Counted from the first letter of the stretch, positions 1 to 8,373 are shown. The stretch is DNA of 64,000 nucleotides from Desulfosporosinus sp. OT (GCF_000224515.1 NZ_AGAF01000178.1:62001-126000), one strand, 5' to 3'. Numbers and translations are program-made. The notes: a model not told the origin generated them from the letters alone.

Positions 1-6
1 GCATTT

Positions 7-234
7 ATGAGTCGACGTAATAATCGAAACAGCGGCATTTTGCCTCAATCTGTATTGGAGCAGTTTAAATGGGAAGTTGCCGATGAGTTAGGCTTAAGTT
101 CAAAAATCAAATCCCAAGGGTGGGAGAATATGACATCTCGCGAATGTGGCCATGTTGGTGGACGAATTGGCGGAAGTATGGTCAAAACGATGATTCGTAG
201 AGCAAAGGAATCACTCAACAACACTTCCCTTTAA
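7..234 (+). CDS. Small acid-soluble spore protein, alpha/beta type
   Basis: The 75-residue product has the two conserved blocks of alpha/beta SASPs: an N-terminal helix region around residues 17-30 (LEQFKWEVADELGL) and a C-terminal block around 48-66 (GHVGGRIGGSMVKTMIRRA). These proteins coat forespore DNA, protect it from UV and heat damage, and are degraded at germination by the Gpr protease. The usual Gpr cleavage context is only loosely preserved. The upstream region is cut off by the window edge, so the start and promoter cannot be checked; family members are normally made in the forespore under sigma-G. A strong terminator follows directly. Confidence 0.9.
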   Translation: MSRRNNRNSGILPQSVLEQFKWEVADELGLSSKIKSQGWENMTSRECGHVGGRIGGSMVKTMIRRAKESLNNTSL

Positions 235-238
235 ATCT

Positions 239-275
239 AATAAAGGAGTACAGACTTTATCTGTACTCCTTTATT
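239..275 (+). terminator. Intrinsic terminator of the SASP gene
   Basis: A perfect 15-bp inverted repeat (arms 239-253 and 261-275, 7-nt loop) starts a few bases after the SASP stop codon. Its right arm is T-rich. Confidence 0.8.
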
Positions 276-304
276 CATTATACCATGTCAGAAAGTACTA
301 GTTT

Positions 305-520
305 CGGGTGAGTCCCTTCTCGCCATCACGGCACCATGCCAATCCACACTGCAGGAGTATGCGTAATAAGTTGCAGTGTGGCGATAAGCTCGTCCGCTTA
401 TCGTCTCGAACGTCCTATTCGAGTCTTGGCTCCAGGGACACTTGGCCATCCATGGCCAGCGCATAAGTGCAACCAAAGACTTCCGCCAGCGCCTGTGGCT
501 TGGCGCAAGTCAGGTTTTCC
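305..520 (+). repeat. Structured intergenic repeat, copy 1
   Basis: This stretch carries a 68-bp core (338-405) that is identical to the cores at 40708-40775 (reverse orientation) and 63574-63641. The core folds into two hairpins: a 10-bp stem (344-353 with 372-381) and an 8-bp stem (382-389 with 396-403). Degenerate modules follow, including GAACGTCCTATTCGA-like and GGCCATCCATGGCC palindromes also seen in the other copies. No plausible gene lies here; the short reading frames across it are incidental. The 3' end runs up to or into the last codons of surE. Confidence 0.85.
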
Positions 521-1276
521 TTATTTCCTGTCAAATCTGGCTTGCCATGTCTGAAGGCATTCAAAATCCGTTAAATCACTATGCATGGGAGTGATGGAAA
601 TATAATCTTCTTGGATAGCTCTTAAATCAGTCTCCATTTCTAGATCTTGGGCTAAATTTCCACACTGCCAATAATAAGTTCTGCCACGCGGGTCAACGCG
701 ACGTTCAAATACGTTTTCATAGACAGCTTTACTTAACTTAGTCACTTTCAAACCACGCCACTCAGTTTGAGGTTTTCCAGGGATATTAATATTCACTAAT
801 CCTGCTCGATGATGCTGAACAATGATATCTAATTGCTCTGCAAGATAGGCAGCTGCAGGTTCAAAATTTGTGCATTCAAGGCTGGCCAGTGATATTGCCA
901 GGGAAGGAACTCCGAGTAATACCCCTTCCATCGCAGCTGAAACAGTTCCCGAATAAAAAATATCTGTCCCTAAGTTCGAACCATGGTTGATACCAGAAAT
1001 AAGGAGATCAGGCTTGGATATAAGCTCCCCTTGGATCGCTAGTTTTACACAATCTGACGGAGTCCCACTAACGGAATACCCCTTCAGATGTCCATCAAGA
1101 TTATGTTCTGTTAGAAACAAAGGCTGAAACAGAGTGATAGAATGACCTGTGGCGGAACGCTGACCTTCTGGGGCAACAATGCTAATATCATGGTTTGTCT
1201 GCGAGCGAAGAGTTCGATATAATGTCTGAATCCCAAGTGCATTATAGCCATCATCATTTGTCAGTAAAATATGCAT
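521..1276 (-). CDS. surE: 5'/3'-nucleotidase SurE
   Basis: SurE is a metal-dependent phosphatase that removes phosphate from nucleoside 5'- and 3'-monophosphates and, in some species, short polyphosphate. At 251 residues it has the usual family length. The N-terminal NDDG motif (residues 7-10) supplies the metal-binding aspartates, and the SGINHGSNLGTD block near residue 93 supplies the conserved serine and asparagine. The start ATG follows a GGGGGAA ribosome site. It is the last gene of a minus-strand run with folE and the DUF4264 gene. The final codons abut the intergenic repeat, so the natural C-terminus may have been altered slightly by it. Confidence 0.93.
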   Translation of the reverse strand: MHILLTNDDGYNALGIQTLYRTLRSQTNHDISIVAPEGQRSATGHSITLFQPLFLTEHNLDGHLKGYSVSGTPSDCVKLAIQGELISKPDLLISGINHGSNLGTDIFYSGTVSAAMEGVLLGVPSLAISLASLECTNFEPAAAYLAEQLDIIVQHHRAGLVNINIPGKPQTEWRGLKVTKLSKAVYENVFERRVDPRGRTYYWQCGNLAQDLEMETDLRAIQEDYISITPMHSDLTDFECLQTWQARFDRK

Positions 1277-1289
1277 GCCATTCCCCCGA

Positions 1290-1475
1290 TCACTCTACTT
1301 CATAGACAGAGATAACCATTTTATCTTCTTTTTTCGTCAGACCAAACATTAGGCGATGATCTTTCAAATTTTTGTTTAAAAAATCAACAACCTTATACAG
1401 TTCGCTATTCACGCCGATCCGTTGTGTCGCAATAAGTTCTATTCTGCCTTGTCGATCGGACGATTGATTATCCAT
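1290..1475 (-). CDS. DUF4264 (YpmA-like) small protein
   Basis: This 61-residue soluble protein carries a conserved-looking centre (ELYKVVDFLNKNLKDHRLMFGL, split around residues 26-46) that I recognise as DUF4264, the family of Bacillus subtilis YpmA. Its function is unknown. An AAGAGG ribosome site precedes the ATG. It lies 13 bp from both surE and folE and is probably cotranscribed with them. The family assignment is from memory of the motif, so moderate confidence. Confidence 0.65.
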   Translation of the reverse strand: MDNQSSDRQGRIELIATQRIGVNSELYKVVDFLNKNLKDHRLMFGLTKKEDKMVISVYEVE

Positions 1476-1488
1476 AACTACCTCTTTC

Positions 1489-2064
1489 TTAACGTTTGTG
1501 TCCTCGAATCATTGAGAAAGCTTCAGATCTTGTACTGTCATTGGTTTTAAATACCCCTCGCACTGCCGAGGTCAATGTTTGGGATCCCGCTTTCTTGACG
1601 CCTCGCATAGTCATACACATATGTTCTGCTTCAATGACAACGACAACTCCAAGGGGGTCAAGTTCATCCATTACAGCATTGGCAATTTGTGATGTCAATC
1701 GTTCTTGAAGCTGTGGTCTATGGGCAAAGCCCTCTACGACACGAGCAAATTTTGACAACCCAGTTATTTTACCTTTCCGCGGGATATAGGCAACATGTGC
1801 TTTTCCATAGAAGGGGACGAGATGATGCTCACACATGGAATAAACGGGAATATCTTTGACGATGACCATCTCTTCATGTTCTTCTTCCGTAAATTGCACA
1901 TTAAAATGCTGGCTTGGGTCTTGGTGTAACCCAGAAAATACTTCCGCATACATCCTAGCTACACGTTTAGGTGTATCAATTAATCCTTCTCGGTCAGGGT
2001 CTTCCCCTATAGCCTCCAAAATCATGTAAACCGCCTGTTCAATCTTTTCTAAATCCATCCCCAT
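1489..2064 (-). CDS. folE: GTP cyclohydrolase I
   Basis: FolE converts GTP to 7,8-dihydroneopterin triphosphate, the first step of folate synthesis and also of queuosine/preQ0 synthesis. The 191-residue product has the zinc ligands C78, H81 (in MCEHHLVPF) and C150 (in [10 protein letters not shown]), and the C-terminal [12 protein letters not shown] block. The start is supported by AAAGGAGAG upstream. Its place directly downstream of queE, queC and queD suggests that here it mainly feeds QueD, though no folP/folB/folK is in view to exclude a folate role. Confidence 0.95.
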   Translation of the reverse strand: MGMDLEKIEQAVYMILEAIGEDPDREGLIDTPKRVARMYAEVFSGLHQDPSQHFNVQFTEEEHEEMVIVKDIPVYSMCEHHLVPFYGKAHVAYIPRKGKITGLSKFARVVEGFAHRPQLQERLTSQIANAVMDELDPLGVVVVIEAEHMCMTMRGVKKAGSQTLTSAVRGVFKTNDSTRSEAFSMIRGHKR

Positions 2065-2108
2065 ACTTTCTCTCTCCTTTACTCTATAGTCCCTCTGTTA
2101 ACGTATAT

Positions 2109-2843
2109 CTAAAGTTGTCCCATAAAAACATGTGTTTGAGGAATGACTCGAACGTTGATGAGTTTCTCAAGAAAAAGGTTTTGCCACTCTAAAAGCTGAT
2201 AAGGTTTAGGAGTAATAATGTCATGAGTTTTTGTAACAGGTTGAAGAATCGTTACAATCGATGAATCAACTCTCGCAATCAAATCGCGAGCATCTTTAAG
2301 GTCTTGCGGGGTAGTTTCCGTATTAACAACAATTTTGACAAAAACCTCTTTTTGAAGGCCATATCGCAGAAAAGGTTCGTGAACATCCCAGAAAGCTTGA
2401 CCACCGAAAGGCAACTTTATATCCATGCTGATCACATCCACCCAAGGTAAAACTTGAAGAAGTTGATCTGGTAAAGTTCCATTGGTCTCGAGATAAATCT
2501 TTAACCGTTTCTCTCTTAAAAGAGGCAATAACACCTGAAGTTCATTTGCCCAAAGGAGAGGCTCTCCTCCTGTGACACTTAGTGAGTGATGCAGTGAAAA
2601 ATCATAGGTCTGTAATAATAATTCTAGCAACTTTTCAAGGGAGACAGGATTATTCAGCTTGTTAAAATGCCGTGAGCCAGGCACCGTCTCCATTCGAAAC
2701 TGTAGCGGTATATTGGTCTCAGTATCACAATACGGGCAGGTTAGGTTGCAGTTTGGCAGACGCAAAAAAATTTGCCGGACCCCAACATAAGGTCCCTCTC
2801 CTTGGATCGACGAGAAAATTTCTGTAACTGGTAAACTGAACAT
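2109..2843 (-). CDS. queE: 7-carboxy-7-deazaguanine synthase QueE
   Basis: QueE is a radical SAM enzyme that contracts 6-carboxytetrahydropterin to 7-carboxy-7-deazaguanine. The N-terminus has the family signature SSIQGEGPYVG, followed by the CX3CX2C iron-sulfur motif (C32, C36, C39). SVTGGEPL near residue 88 is the SAM-binding GGE motif. At 244 residues it is near the usual size. The ATG overlaps the stop of the upstream DUF366 gene (TAATG), so the two are translationally coupled. Confidence 0.95.
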   Translation of the reverse strand: MFSLPVTEIFSSIQGEGPYVGVRQIFLRLPNCNLTCPYCDTETNIPLQFRMETVPGSRHFNKLNNPVSLEKLLELLLQTYDFSLHHSLSVTGGEPLLWANELQVLLPLLREKRLKIYLETNGTLPDQLLQVLPWVDVISMDIKLPFGGQAFWDVHEPFLRYGLQKEVFVKIVVNTETTPQDLKDARDLIARVDSSIVTILQPVTKTHDIITPKPYQLLEWQNLFLEKLINVRVIPQTHVFMGQL

Positions 2844-3400
2844 TACTGCACCCCTCGAACCTTACAACGCGCGAGGCGCATGGATAGAACCTCATTACAA
2901 TAATGTCTGGCAACACTCTCCCCTAACGATAAAACATCATGAACATGGAGATTTTCCAAGCCAATGGTCGGAACAGGCGTACCCTCATTCGACACATTCA
3001 ATCCACAATGAATCAGGGTGGATACCGGCGAAAGGGTGCTGATGCTCACAGAAAGTTTTCTGTCAGCTTCATAGAGATCATCTCCACTCCTCCTCAAGGT
3101 AGCAACACCAAGCTCTTCAAGCTTTTCCTTGATTGTGGCGATAAGTAGCCGTTGACGAATAATAGTCTTTTCTAAATCCATTTCAAAATGTTCAACAATG
3201 AAATGCAGCATGTCCTTACTGTAAATCCAATCTTGTGCTAAGACATCCTCCATATCCACCATCTCGTTTAATTCCACACGACACGAGCCGCGGAATACAA
3301 TAATACTGTCACCCTTAAGACCAAAATTTTTATAGGCAAATAGAGATTGTAGTTGACTGCCATCATAATTTAAGGGTTTTTTCTGAACAATGTATTTCAT
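2843..3400 (-). CDS. DUF366 family protein in the preQ0 cluster
   Basis: The 185-residue product resembles the DUF366 family: an N-terminal YDGSQLQSLFAYKNFGLKGD block, then FRGSCRVELNEMVDMEDVL, and DMLHFIVEHFEMDLEKTII. The family is best known from archaea and has no established function. The gene sits between queC and queE and is translationally coupled to queE, so a role in 7-deazaguanine metabolism or its control is inferred from context only. The ATG at 3400 is preferred to one two codons upstream because GAGGGA then has normal spacing. No catalytic motif or membrane segment is evident. Confidence 0.7.
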   Translation of the reverse strand: MKYIVQKKPLNYDGSQLQSLFAYKNFGLKGDSIIVFRGSCRVELNEMVDMEDVLAQDWIYSKDMLHFIVEHFEMDLEKTIIRQRLLIATIKEKLEELGVATLRRSGDDLYEADRKLSVSISTLSPVSTLIHCGLNVSNEGTPVPTIGLENLHVHDVLSLGESVARHYCNEVLSMRLARCKVRGVQ

Positions 3401-3461
3401 AACCATTCCCTCTTTCTCGGGCGGTTTGAAACCTTTTTGAAGCGCTTTTTACAAAGTATCC

Positions 3462-4154
3462 TCATTCGGCACCAAACAGTTGATCGACAAGTCCCTGGGC
3501 TTCATTTCTAAGCAGGGCACGCTTTAAGCGTTGACAGCTTTCACATTGCCCGCATATTGCTTCTTTACTCTCATAACAGCTCCATATATGCTCAAAAGGA
3601 ACCTTCAGTCGCAACCCTTCTCGAACAATTTCCGTTTTGGTCAGAGTTGAGGTGGGACTCACGACGGTCACTTTTTCTTGGGTCGAATAGCTTAAACATC
3701 GGTTCATGGCATCAATGAATTCTAAGGAGTTATCTGGAAAGGTCGCTGCTTCTTCTTGGTTAAAGCCCGTGATTAAGTCTGCAGGTTCACCCAGGTTCTC
3801 CGCATAGACTGCAGCGATATTCATAAATAGGCCATTACGATTGGGAACCCACACTTGATGAGCACTTAGCTGAGCTCGGCTTAAATCATCAAGTTCGTCG
3901 GATTTCAAAAGAGGCAAATCTTCAGAGCGATTAACTAGAGCGGAATGAGTCTGTTCCTGCAAAAAGGGCAAGGCAATCACCTTGTGAGGTATATTATAAT
4001 AATCAGCAATTCTTCGCGCTGCAGAAACTTCTTTTTCGTTTGCCCTTTGTCCATAATCAAAGGTGAGGGCTAAATTTATTCCAGCCTTTTCCAAATAGAG
4101 CGCCACGGCAAGAGTTGAGTCTAAACCACCCGAAAGTAAAGCAATTCCAGCCAT
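3462..4154 (-). CDS. queC: 7-cyano-7-deazaguanine (preQ0) synthase QueC
   Basis: QueC uses ATP and ammonia to turn 7-carboxy-7-deazaguanine into preQ0. The PP-loop SGGLDST is at residues 8-14. The C-terminal zinc site is complete: C193, C201, C204 and C207 in the YESKEAICGQCESC region. The 230-residue length is typical. AAAGGAGG precedes the ATG, and the gene begins 4 bp after queD ends. Confidence 0.96.
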   Translation of the reverse strand: MAGIALLSGGLDSTLAVALYLEKAGINLALTFDYGQRANEKEVSAARRIADYYNIPHKVIALPFLQEQTHSALVNRSEDLPLLKSDELDDLSRAQLSAHQVWVPNRNGLFMNIAAVYAENLGEPADLITGFNQEEAATFPDNSLEFIDAMNRCLSYSTQEKVTVVSPTSTLTKTEIVREGLRLKVPFEHIWSCYESKEAICGQCESCQRLKRALLRNEAQGLVDQLFGAE

Positions 4155-4158
4155 TCAA

Positions 4159-4536
4159 TCAGTCCTCCTTAAAAATGGCCCATGCATCAGGAGATTCGTA
4201 GACTTTAACCCATGCTAAGCGCTTTTCATTAAGTAGCAAATCTTTCTTGAGTTCCATAAACACGAATTGCGCGAGGTGCTCGGCTGTAGGATTGACCCCT
4301 TTGGGACCAAAGTAAGGTAGATCATTGATCACATTATGATCTAGAGACGTTAAAGTTTTTTGTATAGTTTGCTTAACTTCACTAAAATCTATCAATAACC
4401 CTAAATGATCTAATTGCTTGCCTTCGACACATACTACAACGGTCCAACGGTGACCATGCAAGTTAGCACACTTACCATTATAGTTGCGGATAAAATGAGC
4501 AGCATCGAAATGCGCTTGTACACATACCTGAAACAT
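4159..4536 (-). CDS. queD: 6-carboxy-5,6,7,8-tetrahydropterin synthase QueD
   Basis: QueD converts dihydroneopterin triphosphate to 6-carboxytetrahydropterin. The zinc-binding histidines are H14, H27 and H29, with catalytic C23 in the GKCANLHGH motif, which marks QueD as opposed to eukaryotic PTPS. It is the first gene of the minus-strand order queD-queC-DUF366-queE-folE. I saw no preQ1 riboswitch consensus in the roughly 100 bp between it and the upstream terminator. Confidence 0.95.
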   Translation of the reverse strand: MFQVCVQAHFDAAHFIRNYNGKCANLHGHRWTVVVCVEGKQLDHLGLLIDFSEVKQTIQKTLTSLDHNVINDLPYFGPKGVNPTAEHLAQFVFMELKKDLLLNEKRLAWVKVYESPDAWAIFKED

Positions 4537-4638
4537 CTTAAAGCTCCTTATTTGACATATTACAGTTCATTTTACCATTATTATTTACAAAAGAAAATGA
4601 AATATCAATAAATCTAAAATTCAAAGCGACTTCAGCAT

Positions 4639-4673
4639 AAAAAAAATCGACTTTCGCCGCTTAGGTGAAAGTC
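4639..4673 (-). terminator. Terminator downstream of the TPR gene
   Basis: On the minus strand, a 10-bp stem with one mismatch (arms 4673-4664 and 4658-4649) is followed by a run of eight T residues. It ends the TPR transcript and isolates the queD cluster. Confidence 0.75.
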
Positions 4674-4716
4674 TGATTCCTCTGCAACCGCCATGTTTTT
4701 AATGCCTCTCTCCAAA

Positions 4717-5886
4717 TTATGCTAATTTCAAGGCCTTATTGAAACAGTCGATAGCCGTATCAAATTGATCCATTTGGTCATAAATATTGCCCAGTAAAGC
4801 CCATCCAGCTGAATGATTTGGATCTAGTTCAATGAGTTGATTCAGTGAATTAATGCCCTCCTGCCAATTTCCTTTGCGAGTAAAGCAAACACTTAAATTG
4901 TAAAGAATTAGCGGATGGTTAGGTACTAGTTCTAATGCCTCGCGATAATACTCCTCAGCTTTCCTTGTGCGCCCCAGATGTACCAAAGTAAAGGCAATAT
5001 TATTGAGTAAAATTGGATCCTTAGGATAGATGTTTTTGGCGCGTTCTAGCAAATTCAAAGCATCTTGAGAACGTCCCTCATTTTGATAAACTGCTGCTAG
5101 ATTGTTTATTGAATCATAATGATCAGGTTCATATTTGAGAACGAATTTGTAATACTGAATTCCTTTCTTGATCTCATTATTTTGGACATAACAATACGCT
5201 AACCTAGCAGCCAAATCTGGAGTTCCTCCATAACGGAGCGCTCTATCAAAGCTTATACAAGCGTCTGCCACCTGTTCCAAAAGCAAATGCATCTCAGCTT
5301 TCATTTCCCAATATAATGATTCACGTGGTCGAAGCTGACAACATCCCTGAAAACACCTTAATGCTTCCAGATTTTCTTCATGATAAGCGTAAATAATCCC
5401 CAGTCGATAATTTGTTTCTGCATTTTGAGGTGCCGCCCGCAATGAATTATCCAGCGCCTTAATCGCCTCACGCCAATCTCCAAATTCCAAATGACAATCA
5501 GCGAGTAAGTCCCAATAAATCGCCTTCTGTGGCTTTAAATGAATTGCTTGTTGGATCATTTCTTTGGCTTGTGGAATAAGAGCTTGTCCTAGATAACACC
5601 GGGCGAGTAAATAGCTTATTTCTGCTGAATCGTCGTCACTTTGCTTGCTTGGCAGACCTTCTAAATAATCTCTTGCTTCTTGAAAGGCTTGAGCTTCGAT
5701 CAAATATCGAACCTCTTTTAGACGTGGCTTAGGGCAATCTTGATTTAATAAATCGACCCAATTCTGGATAGCCTCATCCGTCTTACCTAACCGATGATGC
5801 CATTTGGCTCGAAGGGAATTCCATAAGTAAGAACTTTGCAAAGATTGCCGCTTTTGTTTGACATTCGAGGCCAAAGGGAGATCCAT
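4717..5886 (-). CDS. Tetratricopeptide repeat protein
   Basis: The product of about 389 residues is made almost entirely of TPR-like helical pairs, for example AIYWDLLADCHLEFGDW, HYDSINNLAAVYQNEG and PILLNNIAFTLVHLG. There is no signal peptide or membrane segment, so it should be cytoplasmic. TPR arrays bind protein partners and the partner is unknown here. ATG 5886 is chosen over the GTG three codons upstream because AAAAGGGG is then correctly spaced. It stands alone between fur and the queD cluster. The roughly 270 bp upstream hold no gene that I can see. Confidence 0.85.
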   Translation of the reverse strand: MDLPLASNVKQKRQSLQSSYLWNSLRAKWHHRLGKTDEAIQNWVDLLNQDCPKPRLKEVRYLIEAQAFQEARDYLEGLPSKQSDDDSAEISYLLARCYLGQALIPQAKEMIQQAIHLKPQKAIYWDLLADCHLEFGDWREAIKALDNSLRAAPQNAETNYRLGIIYAYHEENLEALRCFQGCCQLRPRESLYWEMKAEMHLLLEQVADACISFDRALRYGGTPDLAARLAYCYVQNNEIKKGIQYYKFVLKYEPDHYDSINNLAAVYQNEGRSQDALNLLERAKNIYPKDPILLNNIAFTLVHLGRTRKAEEYYREALELVPNHPLILYNLSVCFTRKGNWQEGINSLNQLIELDPNHSAGWALLGNIYDQMDQFDTAIDCFNKALKLA

Positions 5887-6153
5887 AGCCTTCACCCCTT
5901 TTTACTTATTTTACCAGATACATCTTCTCCTTTTGATGCCCTATCCCCTGCTCTTTATTCCAAGAATCGCACGTCAAATGCCTATCAAATGTGCGGTAAT
6001 TCGTAAAAAGACGTTATAATACCCATTACCGCCGTCACATTTCTAGTAAAACCAGCTCTGATTGTTACAATTTCTTCTATTGTCATGAAATAATTATGTT
6101 CTCAAACTCATTTATAAGAGAATATTACTACAAATGTGAAGAGACGCTGTTTT

Positions 6154-6603
6154 TTACAGCGTCTCTTCACATTTATGGCAATAACCATAAAATTTTAAAT
6201 CATGATCCACGATTTTAAAATGATTTCGTTTTGTAATTACGGTTTCAAGAGATTCCAACCAATCATCATCGAATTCCGAGACATCCCCGCAACGTAAACA
6301 GATGAGATGATGGTGGTGGTGATGTTCGTCTTTTCTGCTAAATTCATACCGGCTTCGCCCGTCACCAAAATCATTTTTCAGCAAAACTCCAATTTCTGCC
6401 AATATATCAAGGGAACGGTAAACTGTCGCTAAGCCAATTTCAGGGTTTTGGTGCTTAACTAGCATATAAACCTCTTCAGCACTCAGATGTCGATCAACAT
6501 GTTCTAGAAACGTTTGTAATATCGTCTGACGCTGAGGGGTCACCTTATAGGAATGGTTGCGTAACAAATTGCAAATATTTTCAAACGTTTTTATTTCTTC
6601 CAC
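6154..6603 (-). CDS. fur: Ferric uptake regulator family protein (Fur)
   Basis: This is a metal-dependent repressor of about 149 residues. It has an N-terminal winged helix (YKVTPQRQTILQTFLEH, then NPEIGLATVYRSLDILAEIG) and a C-terminal dimerisation domain with the histidine-rich KDEHHHHHHLICLRCG segment. Two CXXC pairs (CLRC and CHKC) form the structural zinc site. The extended histidine run and the context favour Fur over PerR or Zur, but the sequence alone does not settle this. GTG 6603 is chosen because GGAGGAGGG lies just upstream; the longer reading frame runs into promoter-like repeats. Confidence 0.88.
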   Translation of the reverse strand: MEEIKTFENICNLLRNHSYKVTPQRQTILQTFLEHVDRHLSAEEVYMLVKHQNPEIGLATVYRSLDILAEIGVLLKNDFGDGRSRYEFSRKDEHHHHHHLICLRCGDVSEFDDDWLESLETVITKRNHFKIVDHDLKFYGYCHKCEETL

Positions 6604-6625
6604 CCCTTGCCCTCCTCCATATTTG

Positions 6626-6704
6626 CTATTATATGTCAAATGCTGTCCCTTGCATAGAGATATATTTCTATTATATGTCAAGAAGGATCCATAACAAAGT
6701 CATT
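6626..6704 (-). promoter_or_regulatory. fur promoter with duplicated 14-bp element
   Basis: The 14-bp word CTATTATATGTCAA (plus strand) occurs twice, at 6626-6639 and 6668-6681, 42 bp apart. On the minus strand it reads TTGACATATAATAG. The upstream copy supplies a TATAAT -10 box with TTGTTA 16 bp further upstream, a credible sigma-A promoter. The duplication suggests an operator, perhaps for autoregulation, but it does not match the classical 19-bp Fur box. Confidence 0.5.
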
Positions 6705-6712
6705 TGTCATAA

Positions 6713-7987
6713 TTATCGATCAAATACCTCATAAATCGCGAATTTTAGATAGTCAGTTTCTTCACTTCCGAGAAGCACGGGGTGATCGATACCAGCACGC
6801 CTGAATTCGACAAGTCGCAACACTCTATGCGCATCACGGGCAGCCTCTTGGAGCATATTCAGAAAAAGTGTGGCACTTAGGTGATAGGAACATGAGGCAG
6901 TCACTAAGATTCCCCCGTTGCGTACCAATTTCATACCCTGGAGGTTAATTTCTTTATACCCCCGAATGGCCCCTTGTAAAGCTTGGCGATTTTTGGCAAA
7001 CGCAGGTGGATCTAAAATGACGACGTCCCACGATTTTTTAAGCTTTACCTGTTCACGCAAAAAATCAAAAGCATTGGCTGCCACAAATTCAGTTCGATGA
7101 AGGAACCCATTAAGCAAAGCATTACCTTTGGCCATTTCAATAGCTTTCTCTGAAACATCTAAACAGGTCACCTTTTTGGCTCCAAAAAGACAAGCATGTA
7201 ACATAAATGAACCCGTGTGCGAAAAACAATCCAAGACTTCGGCACCGTTCCAAAAAGGATTTTTAATTTCTTTTCCTTTCGTATCTAGGGGATGCCCATT
7301 TTCCTGCACTTGAATACCATGCCGAAGCCCCCACCCTGACATCAAAGGTTTCAAAGCAGCTCTGTTTTCTCGTTGATCAAAAAAATAGCCTGTTTTCTGC
7401 CCCTCAGCAACATCCACCAAAATACTTAGTCCATTTTCACGAACCATTACTTTGGTATCAAAGGGCTCCTCAACAAAACCTACTCTTTCCTCAAGCCCTT
7501 CGAGCCGTCTAACTGGAACATCGCTCCGTTCATAGATTCCCCGCTGTCTAAAAATCTTCTTTAAAGCCTTAAAGATCCATTGTCGGCGCACTTCCATCCC
7601 CAGAGAAAGAATTTGTACCACCAGCACATCTTCATATTTATCGATAATTAACCCTGGCAAGAAATCAGCTTCTCCATGAACAACCCGGCAGGATGTAACT
7701 TCCGGCAATAACCACTGCCGCCGCTTCCAAGCTTGCTCAATTTTATCAAAAAATAAGTTTTCATCGACTTCAACTTCAGCATAAGTCACAACGCGTACTT
7801 TGAGTTGGGATAGTGGGTTATAAAAACCTTGGGCTAAAAAATGCCCAGCATGATTAACAATATGTACAATATCTCCACCTTGAGGATCTCCCTCTATCTT
7901 TTCGATTTCACCTGGATACACCCAAGGATGTCCTTGCTCAAGCCTTTTTTTACGATTTTGTTTAAGAAACACTTTTGAAACGGTCAT
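6713..7987 (-). CDS. Class I SAM-dependent rRNA methyltransferase, RlmI-like
   Basis: The 424-residue product has an N-terminal PUA domain (KKRLEQGHPWVYPGEIEKIEG) followed by a Rossmann methyltransferase domain with EVLDCFSHTGSFMLHA (SAM motif I) and DVVILDPPAF (catalytic DPPAF). This order is that of RlmI, which makes m5C in 23S rRNA, and of B. subtilis YwbD. It is a little longer than usual because of a short insertion around residues 228-248 between the RlmI linker and motif I. GAGGAAG precedes the ATG. The target RNA cannot be told from sequence. Confidence 0.88.
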   Translation of the reverse strand: MTVSKVFLKQNRKKRLEQGHPWVYPGEIEKIEGDPQGGDIVHIVNHAGHFLAQGFYNPLSQLKVRVVTYAEVEVDENLFFDKIEQAWKRRQWLLPEVTSCRVVHGEADFLPGLIIDKYEDVLVVQILSLGMEVRRQWIFKALKKIFRQRGIYERSDVPVRRLEGLEERVGFVEEPFDTKVMVRENGLSILVDVAEGQKTGYFFDQRENRAALKPLMSGWGLRHGIQVQENGHPLDTKGKEIKNPFWNGAEVLDCFSHTGSFMLHACLFGAKKVTCLDVSEKAIEMAKGNALLNGFLHRTEFVAANAFDFLREQVKLKKSWDVVILDPPAFAKNRQALQGAIRGYKEINLQGMKLVRNGGILVTASCSYHLSATLFLNMLQEAARDAHRVLRLVEFRRAGIDHPVLLGSEETDYLKFAIYEVFDR

Positions 7988-8060
7988 TTATCTTCCTCGC
8001 TTTCCGGTCTTCCCTTAATATGAGATGAACGTCCCTAAAAATATACCGTGAAACACGAGG

Positions 8061-8082
8061 AAAAGGAAGCTTTTGCTTCCTT
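8061..8082 (-). terminator. Short hairpin after the Pro/Tyr microprotein gene
   Basis: An 8-bp stem (8063-8070 with 8075-8082) has a 4-nt loop. Four T residues follow on the minus strand. It is a weak but plausible terminator. Confidence 0.45.
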
Positions 8083-8116
8083 AATTCGAGTTTTATTATA
8101 AATTAAGACGAAATCT

Positions 8117-8257
8117 TTAGTACCAAAGCCTATACGGATATGGATAGGTGGGATAAGGATACGGATACGGGTATGGATAGGCTGACGGAACATAACGTGG
8201 TGTTGCAAGAGTCCCTAACCCAAAACCCAAGGCAAAGGGGATAACGCCAAAGAACAT
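8117..8257 (-). CDS. Pro/Tyr-rich 46-residue microprotein
   Basis: This reading frame starts with ATG 8257 after a good GGAAGGAG ribosome site. It encodes a short hydrophobic N-terminus (MFFGVIPFALGFGLGTLA) followed by alternating Tyr-Pro dipeptides and ends in RLWY. The hydrophobic head and a YP-rich tail are typical of small spore-coat or envelope-associated proteins of spore formers, but I do not recognise a family. A hairpin terminator follows. The longer overlapping frame on the same strand has no ribosome site and is rejected. Confidence 0.65.
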   Translation of the reverse strand: MFFGVIPFALGFGLGTLATPRYVPSAYPYPYPYPYPTYPYPYRLWY

Positions 8258-8325
8258 AAGAGCAACTCCTTCCTAAAGAGATCTTTAATTCTAGTTTATT
8301 ATATGGAAACATATCCCAATTGGCA

Positions 8326-8373
8326 CAAAAAAACCGTCCCCCAGGATCGATGTACGTGGTTCGAATTCTGGGG
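8326..8373 (-). terminator. Terminator downstream of ykuS-like gene
   Basis: Arms 8361-8373 and 8338-8350 pair over about 11 bp with one indel. They are followed on the minus strand by GACGG and seven T residues (8333-8327). Confidence 0.65.

Noticed and set aside
288..554. Short frames over the left repeat copy and their likes at 40.5-40.8 kb
   Set aside because: They are translations of the structured repeat; no ribosome site, and the frames are not consistent among copies.
4537..4640. Possible preQ1 riboswitch in front of queD
   Set aside because: The leader has no AGAGGUUC...AAAAAACUA-type core and no pseudoknot could be drawn; it is AT-rich with no clear aptamer.
8130..8312. 60-codon frame on the minus strand near the Pro/Tyr microprotein
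   Set aside because: It lacks a ribosome site and overlaps, out of frame, the microprotein frame that has one.
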